The position numbers and the translations under genes are program-made. Below are positions 27,690-35,824 of a stretch of DNA of 64,000 nucleotides, piece by piece. Origin of the DNA: an uncultured Gammaproteobacteria bacterium. Lineage in GTDB: Bacteria; Pseudomonadota; Gammaproteobacteria; UBA4575. The notes under the pieces are model-generated. The model did no database searches. It was not told the origin of the DNA and saw nothing but the letters and a program-made list of their open reading frames with translations. Within the stretch, counting starts at the first letter, position 1. Each line of letters opens with the position of its first letter. Location of the stretch: contig OX638335.1 of assembly GCA_951812785.1 (NCBI GenBank), forward strand, positions 1,569,653-1,633,652, given 5' to 3'.

Positions 27690-28742
27690 CTAGCATGTTT
27701 TGATAATCGTTTTACCTATAGCTTCTGCAAGCTTAACGGGCACTGCGTTTCCAATCCATCTACCTACTTCAGTAAAGGAAATTTCTTCATTATTTGGTAA
27801 AAATTTATACCGCTTTGGGAATGACTGGAGAATTGCAGCTTCTCGTAAAGAAATTGCTCTATCTTGAACTGGATGACCAAATCTTCCATTTCCATAACCA
27901 TAACATTGTGTTGTCATTGTTGGAGATGGGTTATCCCAAGTCATACGAGCATAGACACCCGAATAAGTTTTACCTGCTGCGCGACGATGACAAGGAGCAC
28001 GTAATGTAATGGGCCAGTCGCGCCATGTACCACCTGGCTTAGATTCTCGTATGCGCTTCAAATTAATAGCCGATAGAGATGCTGCCACATGAAGTGGATC
28101 ATTTATATAGTATTCACCAGCCTTCAATTTAGGCAGGTCTCCTATCGCTTTTCGCACAGTGGTAAATCTCCTACGAGTCGATTTCAAAGCTTTAAGATTA
28201 GGTGACTTGGATGCAATAACTACAAGCCTCCGCCTTTTCTGAGGTACTCCGAACTCTTCACATTTAGCAATAGTCGATTCCATATAGTAACCAGCTTTTC
28301 TCAGAGACTTACAAAATTGATCAAATACAACACCATTCTTGTATCTCAGCAGCGCAGGTACATTTTCCATTGTCACAAAATCCGTATTTGTTTTAACTGC
28401 AAGTTCCGCAAATTTAGCAACTAAATTCCATCTCGGATCCTCATCATACCTTTGCTTATAAGTTGAGAACGGCTGGCAAGGCGCACAACCTGCAAGGATT
28501 GATGGTGTATTTCCACTATAATGGCGCTTTATCTCTTTCGCTGTAAGCGTTGCAACATCTTTAGTATAAAATGATGCATCATTATTTGTTTCAAATGCAT
28601 ATCTGCATCTTGAATCAGTGTCATAACCAGCAACTATCTTCAAACCAGCTCGTTTCAACCCATGACTTAATGCGCCAACACCGCAAAATAAATCAACTAC
28701 TTCTCCATAACATGGCGCTTTTTTTATTTTTTGCTTTTCCAT
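27690..28742 (-). CDS. DNA cytosine-5 methyltransferase
   Basis: 350 aa with all key motifs: I VVDLFCGVGALSHGL (about 15-29), IV AGCAPCQPFS with the catalytic Cys (about 84-93), VI ENVP (about 126), VIII QKRRRLVV (about 169), IX and X ISLREAAILQSFP and GNAVP. The variable target-recognition region between VIII and IX is about 85 residues. It looks intact, unlike its neighbours. A start ATG is at 28742. With the companion restriction functions lost or truncated it may now be an orphan methyltransferase. Recognition sequence unknown. Confidence 0.93.
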   Translation of the reverse strand: MEKQKIKKAPCYGEVVDLFCGVGALSHGLKRAGLKIVAGYDTDSRCRYAFETNNDASFYTKDVATLTAKEIKRHYSGNTPSILAGCAPCQPFSTYKQRYDEDPRWNLVAKFAELAVKTNTDFVTMENVPALLRYKNGVVFDQFCKSLRKAGYYMESTIAKCEEFGVPQKRRRLVVIASKSPNLKALKSTRRRFTTVRKAIGDLPKLKAGEYYINDPLHVAASLSAINLKRIRESKPGGTWRDWPITLRAPCHRRAAGKTYSGVYARMTWDNPSPTMTTQCYGYGNGRFGHPVQDRAISLREAAILQSFPKRYKFLPNNEEISFTEVGRWIGNAVPVKLAEAIGKTIIKTC

Positions 28743-29012
28743 ATCACTAAAATTCTATCAAGCCATGTAAAATACTATTAATGCAAGCTCTAGTTTAAGT
28801 CAGATTTTTATTCTACTTGAAATATAATATTTTATAGTAACAATTATCTGATCAAAGGTGGACCGAAAATTTCTCGAAAGAGCACTTTAATGAATTTGGC
28901 TTTTGAAATGAGTTGTTCGGTCCCAGTTCGCGCATTGTAGATCGCTCAAACGCTGCAGAAATAGGTGCTCTTAGGAAGGATTTCAGTATCTCTACACAGA
29001 GATCAGTCTAGG
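28743..29012. other. Intergenic region between the methyltransferase and tRNA-Ser
   Basis: This 270-nt stretch should hold the methyltransferase promoter and lies directly at the 3' end of tRNA-Ser, a common island insertion point. I see no intact integrase and no second copy of the tRNA 3' end. Confidence 0.4.
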
Positions 29013-29102
29013 TGGCGGAGAGAGAGGGATTCGAACCCTCGGTACTTTTTACAGTACACGCGCTTTCCAAGCGAGCCCATTAAGCCACTCTGGCATCTCT
29101 CC
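29013..29102 (-). tRNA. tRNA-Ser(GGA)
   Basis: The minus-strand sequence folds with acceptor arms GGAGAGA/TCTCTCC, discriminator G and encoded CCA. The anticodon loop is CTTGGAAAG (anticodon GGA, reading UCC/UCU). A long class-II variable arm (GTGTACTGTAAAAAGTAC) and T-loop GGTTCGAATCC are present. 90 nt. The 3' end faces the decayed island at 23.8-28.7 kb. Confidence 0.96.
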
Positions 29103-29122
29103 TATTCGATTATTTTTACTGC

Positions 29123-29458
29123 TTAGGCTTTATCTACGTCACTCCCTGATGTGTATATAGCACCTGGGAATTGCATAACTTTTGAATCAGCATTAGTGAT
29201 TTTAGAAACACCCTGCTTCTCTACTTCATCGATTCGAATAATTGAGTGCATAGGGATATAACATCTCTTAACAGAATCAAATTCAGCTTTGAGCTTTTCT
29301 TCGCCCGGGTCAACCACCACCGAATCACGCTCACTGAAGGTGATTTGCTCTATGGTGATAAAGCCATACATATCTGATTGATAAACTTCTCTGGCGAATA
29401 CTTCATACACCTTGCCTTGGTTATGGAATATCACCTTGAATATTTCTTCACTGGCCAT
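29123..29458 (-). CDS. DUF1820 family protein
   Basis: A 111-aa soluble protein: IFKVIFHNQGKVYEVFAREV at the start, YGFITIEQITF, VDPGEEKLKAEFDSVKRCYIPMHSIIRIDEV, then a variable tail. This is the pattern of DUF1820, a conserved gammaproteobacterial family of unknown function (an SH3-like beta fold is likely). It lies 20 nt upstream of tRNA-Ser on the same strand. Confidence 0.88.
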   Translation of the reverse strand: MASEEIFKVIFHNQGKVYEVFAREVYQSDMYGFITIEQITFSERDSVVVDPGEEKLKAEFDSVKRCYIPMHSIIRIDEVEKQGVSKITNADSKVMQFPGAIYTSGSDVDKA

Positions 29459-29615
29459 GTTTAATTATTTTCTTCCTTGTTTATTTGTATCCCTGAATTT
29501 TAGGCAATATCAGCATCTACAATTAATGTTTCAATATCTAGAGATTCTGTCGGACGCGCTGCAATCAAACCCAAACTAATTAAACGTGCACATCTGAATG
29601 TGTTTATTTTTATAT

Positions 29616-29996
29616 TCAGTAGTTGAGTAGCTCATCCTCAAACATATCTACTAGCTGTTGAACTAAATTACCAATCTCTTGCTTATCATTCGTCCAACTA
29701 GATTTTTCGTCTAAAACTCGGACTATTTTATTTTCTACTTCTTTTGCCAGGGCATAGATATCATTAAATTCATGCGATCCACTAGATCCTGCTATCTTAT
29801 GCACTTCTACTCTTAATTCAGATAGTGGCTGGTTATACTCAGCCACAGAATCTAATTCTGCCCAACATTTCCTTAACTCTTGAATTTTTTCAGGGAACGA
29901 CTCTACATATATTTTACGTATCCGCTCAAACTTATCATCGTCCAACGGCATTACCTCTTTCATGTTCTCGTTCTCGCCCATACCCATGAAACTCAT
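29616..29996 (-). CDS. Hpt-domain histidine phosphotransfer protein
   Basis: 126 aa, mostly helical. The phosphotransfer motif is EVHKIAGSSGSHEF (His at about residue 67), within the usual four-helix bundle, with a C-terminal LVQQLVDMFEDELLNY. The N-terminal MSFMGMGENENMKEV is variable, so a later Met could be the true start. It follows the broken response-regulator gene on the same strand, 31 nt after its restored stop, so the two probably formed one relay. With the regulator dead, its partner is unclear. Confidence 0.85.
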   Translation of the reverse strand: MSFMGMGENENMKEVMPLDDDKFERIRKIYVESFPEKIQELRKCWAELDSVAEYNQPLSELRVEVHKIAGSSGSHEFNDIYALAKEVENKIVRVLDEKSSWTNDKQEIGNLVQQLVDMFEDELLNY

Positions 29997-30027
29997 CTCC
30001 CTATATATGTAAAATTACTTAACAGGA

Positions 30028-30726
30028 TTAATTAGACTCATCACTTTTTTCAAAACGATAACCATGTTGATAAATAGAATTAAGCTTCCAACCATTTTCC
30101 GAGCCTATGGCTAACTTGTGTCTTAATCGACTGATATGAGTATCAACTGTTCGTGTATTCACTTCTGCGCTTCTTCCCTAGACAGTTTCTAATATGTATC
30201 CTCTAGACAACACACGGCCTGCATTTCTAATGAAAAACAAAGTAAGTTCAAATTCTCTACGTGTAATTTCGATGCTCTTGCCATTCAACTTCACCGTTCT
30301 AGACGAACGTTGAAGTATATAAGGTGCAAATTCCAATTCATCATTGTCAGCAGTGATCGCTTGCTGTGAACGTCGGCTTATTAACTCTATACGTGCGAGC
30401 ATTTCTGCACGTTTAACCGGCTTAGACATATAGTCGTCAGCACCACCTTGTAACGCTTGCACAACATCTTCTTCGGCATCTCTTTGAGTGATAAACAGTA
30501 CTGGAATTTTCCAATCCAATGAGTCACGAACCCACTTGAGCACTTCCAAACCATTCATGTCTGGCACCATCCAATTGAGAATTAGCAAATCATAACTTGT
30601 GCGCATTAACGCCATTGTCATATTTTTGCCTGAGTTAAATACAACACATTTGTGTCCGGCATCTTCCAGCCATGCTTGTAACAGCATAGACTGATCCTGG
30701 TCATCTTCTAGTAAAGCAATATGCAT
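30028..30726 (-). pseudogene. OmpR-type response regulator with amber stop and lost phospho-acceptor
   Basis: The receiver domain (1-120) opens MHIALLEDDQDQSMLL, has the acidic pocket and the conserved Lys (SKPVKRAEML). The phospho-acceptor position reads ILNWMVPDMNG, with Asn51 where LDWM is standard. The winged-helix domain breaks at a TAG (30178-30180) exactly where the family has Trp (LETV-stop-GRSAEVNTRTV). Reading through gives HISRLRHKLAI and YQHGYRFE with a stop at 30028-30030, a normal 232-aa regulator. Both changes are G-to-A on the coding strand. It may be dead, or amber suppression could be involved. Confidence 0.88.
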
Positions 30727-30770
30727 TAAAATATTAGTCGGTTAAATTCATAATAATTACAAAACATATT

Positions 30771-32111
30771 TCACATATGAGAAATAATAGCTTCACTAAA
30801 TCCGGAAGTTGTTACCAATGTCGCCCCTGGCATTAGTTCTTCTAACTGTTGCTCAATATCTTTAGCGCTAGAAGGCTTCGCCTTTAATTTAGTTGACATA
30901 CCGGCACGAGCACGTGCTAAGTCATAGGTTACCGTTTTTGCAGCAATTGCTCCACCAATTCCTTTCAAGATGAGATCTGCCGCTTTCCCCCAACCCATAT
31001 AACGTAACATCATTTCTGCTGACAAAATGATCGAACCTGGATTGACGCGATTTTTGCCAGCATATTTTGGTGCGGTGCCATGAGTCGCTTCAAACACAGC
31101 GATAGAGTCAGCAATATTTGCCCCCGGCGCAATACCTATACCACCAACCTGTGCAGCTAAAGCATCCGATATATAGTCACCATTAAGGTTTAGAGTTGCA
31201 ATGACATCGTAAATTTCCGGCTTTAAAAGTATTTGTTGTAAAAAATTATCGGCAATCACATCTTTTACGATGATTTTTCGCTTCGTTTTAGGATTGATTA
31301 GTTGGCACCAAGGACCTTCATCTATTAACGTGGCTGCAAATTCATTTCGCGCTAGGTCATAGCCCCAATTACGAAATGCCCCTTCGGTAAATTTCATAAT
31401 ATTGCCCTTGTGTACTAAGGTCACCGAACTTCTATCATTATCGATAGCAAACTGAATCGCTTTTCGAATTAAACGTTCCGAGCCTTCTTGTGATACGGGC
31501 TTAACACCAATACTAGACGAGTCTGGGAAACGGATTTGGTCAACATTCAACTCGTTTATAAGAAAATCCAGCACCTTCTGAACTTGTTCAGACTTGGCCG
31601 GCCACTCGATGCCCGCATAAATATCTTCAGTATTTTCACGAAATATCACCATATCGGTGGTTTCAGAGTCTTTCATGGGTGTTGGTGTGCCTGGGAAGTA
31701 ACGGATTGGACGCACACATGCGTATAAGTCCATCTGCTGACGAATAGCGACGTTCAAAGAGCGCATACCTTCGCCTATAGGCGTTGCCAGCGGTCCTTTT
31801 ATCGATACGACGTATTCTTGCATGGCTTGCAGAGTTTCATCAGGCAGCCAGATATTCTGACCATAAAGTCGATTGGCTTTTTCACCTGCATATATTTCCA
31901 TCCAGGCAATGGCACGCTTACCTTGATAGGCTTGCTTTACTGCATAGTCCACGACGCAATGCATTGCCGGAGTCACGTCCACACCAATACCATCACCCTC
32001 TATAAAGGGAATAATGGGATGATCGGGAACATTTATGGAGTCATCAGAATTGATGGTTATTTTTTCACCTTCAGAAGGAAGCTGAATGTGTTCAAACGAT
32101 TCGGTTCTCAT
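30771..32111 (-). CDS. icd: NADP-dependent isocitrate dehydrogenase
   Basis: Oxidative decarboxylation of isocitrate to 2-oxoglutarate. The ATG at 32111 has an AGGG ribosome-binding site and gives 446 aa; the longer frame to 32159 adds 16 residues with no family match. Key motifs are [15 protein letters not shown] (about 34-48), the substrate/phosphorylation-site [11 protein letters not shown]-like region, [14 protein letters not shown], the catalytic Lys in [12 protein letters not shown], and the NADP site [12 protein letters not shown]. It lies next to aceA on the same strand, at the TCA/glyoxylate branch. Confidence 0.95.
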   Translation of the reverse strand: MRTESFEHIQLPSEGEKITINSDDSINVPDHPIIPFIEGDGIGVDVTPAMHCVVDYAVKQAYQGKRAIAWMEIYAGEKANRLYGQNIWLPDETLQAMQEYVVSIKGPLATPIGEGMRSLNVAIRQQMDLYACVRPIRYFPGTPTPMKDSETTDMVIFRENTEDIYAGIEWPAKSEQVQKVLDFLINELNVDQIRFPDSSSIGVKPVSQEGSERLIRKAIQFAIDNDRSSVTLVHKGNIMKFTEGAFRNWGYDLARNEFAATLIDEGPWCQLINPKTKRKIIVKDVIADNFLQQILLKPEIYDVIATLNLNGDYISDALAAQVGGIGIAPGANIADSIAVFEATHGTAPKYAGKNRVNPGSIILSAEMMLRYMGWGKAADLILKGIGGAIAAKTVTYDLARARAGMSTKLKAKPSSAKDIEQQLEELMPGATLVTTSGFSEAIISHM

Positions 32112-32332
32112 GTCATATCCCTGTGAAGTAATCACAAATTTAGTAATGCAAAAACACAATTAGCATTACCGGGAATTGTATACGAAAATTTGGATGCTAG
32201 CTGACACCCAGACTTGGACATCAGCTAAACTTTCAAGTAATTACCTAGTACGAGTGCACCAACAGCAACTATTAAGCTAGTTTAGAACTGTTCTTCCATA
32301 AAGCCTGTTAGAGAAAACGATGATTAAAACCG

Positions 32333-33919
32333 TTAAAACTGGTTAGACGTATTTTTCTCACCGGCTGCTTTAAGCGCATTTTCACCCGCAAAGTATTCTT
32401 TGTGGTCATCACCCATATCAGAACCTGACATGTTTTGGTGTTTAACACAGGCAATACCTTGACGAATTTCTTTACGCTGCACGCCTTCAACATAACCCAA
32501 CATCGCTTGGTCACCGAAGTATTCTTTCGCAAGATTATCAGTGGATAACGCAGCAGTATGGTAAGTCGGTAATGTAATTAAGTGATGGAAAATACCCGCA
32601 TCACGAGAGGCATCCGCTTGGAAACTGCGGATTCTGTCATCTGCAAGTGCTGCTAACTTAGTATCATCGTATTTCGCATTCATCAAGTCAGCACGGTCAT
32701 AGCTAGATACATCTTTACCGTCAGCAGACATAGCATCATATGCTTGTTGACGGAAGTTTAACGTCCAGTTAAATGATGGGCTATTGTTATAAACAAGCTT
32801 AGCGTTTGGTATTTCTTTACGTACACCATTCATCATTGCCGCAATGTCGGTGACGTTTGGCGTGGCTGTTTCAATCCAAAGTAAGTCAGCGCCTGCTTTA
32901 ATGGCATATATACAATCAAACACACAACGCTCTGGGCCTGTTCCTTTACGAAATTCGTATAAGCCAGAAGGTAAGCGCTTAGGACGAACCAACTTGCCAT
33001 TACGGTTAAAGCATACATCGCCTTCAGCCATATCAGCGACGTCAATTTCTTCAACGTCTAGGTATGAATTATAGATATCGCCTTCATCACCCGGCTCTTT
33101 AACTACCGCGATCTCTTTAGTCAAACCCGCACCTTCAGAGTCAGTACGTGCAACGATAATACCGTTATCGATACCTAGCTCTAAGAACGCATGACGCAAT
33201 GCACGAATTTTAGCGTGAAAATCAGCATGAGGAACTGTTACTTTGCCGTCTTGATGGCCACACTGCTTCTCATCAGCCACTTGGTTTTCGATTTGAAGTG
33301 CACAGGCACCCGCTTCAATCATTTGCTTAGCCATTAAGTAAGTTGCCTCAGCATTACCAAAACCAGCATCAATGTCAGCAATAATTGGTACAACATGAGT
33401 CACATGATTATCTATTTTATCTTGGATAGCTGCTTTTTCAGCATCGCTTGTTGCCGCATCTAGCTCGCGGAAAAGACCACCTAATTCACGGGCATCCGCT
33501 TGACGCAAGAAGGTATAAAGCTCTTCAACCAAAGAAGCGACTGTTGTTTTCTCATGCATAGACTGATCAGGCAACGGGCCAAATTCACTACGGAGTGCAG
33601 CTACCATCCAACCTGAAAGATATAGGTAACGACGATCAGTATTGCCATTAAAATGCTTCTTGATAGAAATCATTTTCTGTTGGCCAATGAAACCATGCCA
33701 GCAACCTAAAGATTGAGTATACTTAGAGCTATCAGCATCATAAGCAGCCATATCTTTGCGCATAATGTCTGCAGTATATTGAGCAATGTCTAAACCTGTT
33801 TTGAATCTGTTCTGCACGCGCATACGGGCGACTGACTCTGGGTTTATAGCATCCCAAGAGCTACCTGCTTTTTCTTTAATTGCTCTCACCGCTTCAATAG
33901 CGCTTTGATAATTTGACAT
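32333..33919 (-). CDS. aceA: Isocitrate lyase
   Basis: Cleaves isocitrate into succinate and glyoxylate, allowing growth on acetyl-CoA-yielding substrates. It is 528 aa, the long form found in many pseudomonads and Acinetobacter. The catalytic loop is DEKQCGHQDGK (about 229-239), with IADIDAGFGNAEATYLM before it, ARTDSEGAGL, and WIETATPN. Malate synthase is not in the window. It suggests use of acetate, fatty acids or alkane-derived C2 units, and it is upstream of icd. Confidence 0.97.
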   Translation of the reverse strand: MSNYQSAIEAVRAIKEKAGSSWDAINPESVARMRVQNRFKTGLDIAQYTADIMRKDMAAYDADSSKYTQSLGCWHGFIGQQKMISIKKHFNGNTDRRYLYLSGWMVAALRSEFGPLPDQSMHEKTTVASLVEELYTFLRQADARELGGLFRELDAATSDAEKAAIQDKIDNHVTHVVPIIADIDAGFGNAEATYLMAKQMIEAGACALQIENQVADEKQCGHQDGKVTVPHADFHAKIRALRHAFLELGIDNGIIVARTDSEGAGLTKEIAVVKEPGDEGDIYNSYLDVEEIDVADMAEGDVCFNRNGKLVRPKRLPSGLYEFRKGTGPERCVFDCIYAIKAGADLLWIETATPNVTDIAAMMNGVRKEIPNAKLVYNNSPSFNWTLNFRQQAYDAMSADGKDVSSYDRADLMNAKYDDTKLAALADDRIRSFQADASRDAGIFHHLITLPTYHTAALSTDNLAKEYFGDQAMLGYVEGVQRKEIRQGIACVKHQNMSGSDMGDDHKEYFAGENALKAAGEKNTSNQF

Positions 33920-34265
33920 GTCGGTCTCCTAAAGTTTTATAAATTTTTCTATGTTCTGTTAGCTGCCGCACTAATATTAGAATATGTATGTCTTCTGCAA
34001 GAACACCAAAATAATCTGTGCATTGGCCCAACTAGCACCCTCGTCCCGGAGGATGCCCAAAAAAAGGTCCCGTATATTAGCAAATACTTTTAGACGAGTC
34101 TTGTGATATCTAACCCATATGCCCACATTTACAAGATGCCCCTTGCTTGCTTGCTATCACCCACCTATTATTCGCACACACAACTGGCCTATTATCCAGG
34201 AATACCCGCCTATTTCGGCCTCTCGATATTCTTATTTTTATAACGATTACAAAGGGTTACATAAC
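33920..34265. other. Divergent promoter region between aceA and rraA
   Basis: These 346 nt hold the regulatory sequence for isocitrate lyase (leftward) and rraA (rightward). A frame runs from 34119 into rraA but has no family match before 34266. I cannot point to a defined operator. Confidence 0.4.
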
Positions 34266-34742
34266 ATGTTTAAGACAGCAGATTTATGTGATGATTACTC
34301 AGATTCTTTATCTGTCGCGCAACCTCTATTTATGAATTACGGTAAAAACATGTCTTTTAGTGGTGAAATTTCAACCGTTAAATGTTTTGAAGATAACTCT
34401 CTGGTTAAAAAGCAACTCGAGCAGCCCGGCAATGGTCGTGTATTAGTCGTAGATGGCGGCGGCTCTACACGCTGCGCCATGGTGGGAGATATTCTGGCCC
34501 AAATGGGTGCTGACAATGGCTGGAATGGCATTATTGTTTACGGCTGTATTCGCGACTCAGGGGTGATAGCCACTATTGAACTTGGTATCAAAGCCATCGG
34601 CACTTTACCCCTTAAAAGTGTGAAAAAAGGCGAAGGTGAAATCGATATTCCAGTACATTTTGCAGATGTTGATTTCATACCTGGTCAATTCGCATATGCA
34701 GATGAAGACGGCATCATTTTATCGCCAGCTAACCTCATCTAA
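34266..34742 (+). CDS. rraA: RraA-family protein (RNase E regulator-like)
   Basis: 158 aa from the ATG at 34266, the normal RraA length. An in-frame extension to 34119 lacks conservation. Motifs: TADLCDDYSDSLSVAQPLF (about 3-21), VVDGGGSTRCAMVGD (about 62-76), GIIVYGCIRDSGVI (about 90-103), and FADVDFIPGQFAYADEDGII near the end. RraA inhibits RNase E in E. coli. Related proteins are oxaloacetate decarboxylase or HMG aldolase, so the activity is not certain. Confidence 0.9.
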   Translation: MFKTADLCDDYSDSLSVAQPLFMNYGKNMSFSGEISTVKCFEDNSLVKKQLEQPGNGRVLVVDGGGSTRCAMVGDILAQMGADNGWNGIIVYGCIRDSGVIATIELGIKAIGTLPLKSVKKGEGEIDIPVHFADVDFIPGQFAYADEDGIILSPANLI

Positions 34743-34769
34743 CCAACTACTTCTAATTGGTTTTTTATT

Positions 34770-35732
34770 GTGATTAGTTATGCTGAGCCGCTGGCATTTG
34801 ATATCTATTGTATTGATGTCGACTACATGCGGCCTCACCTCGCCTGTAGTTATTTAATCCTTCACCAAGGTAAGGCCACATTCATTGATTGCGGTACCAG
34901 TCTTACCGTTTCGCGATTACTCTCGGTATTACAAGACTGCAATCTAAGTGTCACTGATGTTGAATATGTCATCCCAACACATATTCACTTAGACCACGCC
35001 GGAGGTGCCGGTGTGCTTATGCAAAAATTTCCAAATGCCAAGCTAGTCGTTCATCCTAAAGGTGCTCGACATTTAGTGAACCCACAACGCTTAATTGATA
35101 GCGTACGCCAAGTCTACGGTGATAAGCTTTATGATTCATTGTATGGAGAAATTATTCCTATCAATGAAAATCGTGTGATTGCCGCAGAAGATAACGACTG
35201 CATAGACTTGAATGGCCGATCTCTTTTAGTGGCAGATACTCCCGGGCATGCACGTCATCATTTCTGCCTCTATGACGAACTTAGCCAAGGTTGGTTTACT
35301 GGTGATACTTTTGGCTTGTCTTACCCTGAAATCATCATTGATTCTGGCCGTTACTTAATGCCAACAACCACTCCTGTTCAGTTTGAACCGGATGCCTGGC
35401 AGCAATCAATAAAACGTTTACTAGAGAAGAATCCACAACGCATGTACCTCACCCACTTTGGCATGGTTGAAAATGTGCAACAGCTCGCTAATAAACTTAG
35501 CAAGGACCTAATCACTTATTCTGAAATTGCTTTATCTCAAAATGCACATGATCAACGCATTGAGAAGTTAATAGAAAAACTCAATCTTCACACCTTAAAT
35601 GATTTGCGCGAATTAGGCTGTCAGCAGGAAGAAGCATTAATTCTCGAACTGATCAAAACCGATATTACTCTTAATGCTCAAGGGTTAGACATCTGGCTGA
35701 AACGCCAAGAAAAATTAGCTCAGTCTGCATAG
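34770..35732 (+). CDS. MBL-fold metallo-hydrolase
   Basis: 320 aa from a GTG start, 27 nt after rraA. The N-terminal MBL domain (1-230) has YVIPTHIHLDHAGGAGVL (metal ligands His-x-His-x-Asp-His at about 71-76), VADTPGHARHHF and WFTGDTFGLSYPE. The C-terminal 80 residues are a helical extension. No signal peptide, so it is cytoplasmic. The substrate is unknown; glyoxalase-II-like and lactonase activities are both possible. Confidence 0.82.
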   Translation: MISYAEPLAFDIYCIDVDYMRPHLACSYLILHQGKATFIDCGTSLTVSRLLSVLQDCNLSVTDVEYVIPTHIHLDHAGGAGVLMQKFPNAKLVVHPKGARHLVNPQRLIDSVRQVYGDKLYDSLYGEIIPINENRVIAAEDNDCIDLNGRSLLVADTPGHARHHFCLYDELSQGWFTGDTFGLSYPEIIIDSGRYLMPTTTPVQFEPDAWQQSIKRLLEKNPQRMYLTHFGMVENVQQLANKLSKDLITYSEIALSQNAHDQRIEKLIEKLNLHTLNDLRELGCQQEEALILELIKTDITLNAQGLDIWLKRQEKLAQSA

Positions 35733-35824
35733 CACTACTTCTTAAATAGATACCGATGCATTTAAACGGTACAATTACGCAATTAAATTTTATCACCTCA
35801 TTCAACCTCTCAGGCATATAGCTT

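Noticed and set aside
29013-29060. tRNA-Ser 3' end as an attachment site with a repeat at the far island edge
   Set aside because: I could not find a second copy of the tRNA 3' sequence near 23.6-24 kb, so no attachment repeat is claimed.
29459-29615. Possible 30-codon C-terminal fragment (ARLISLGLIAARPTESLDIE) on the minus strand
   Set aside because: No start codon or family match; too short to support as a gene or relic.
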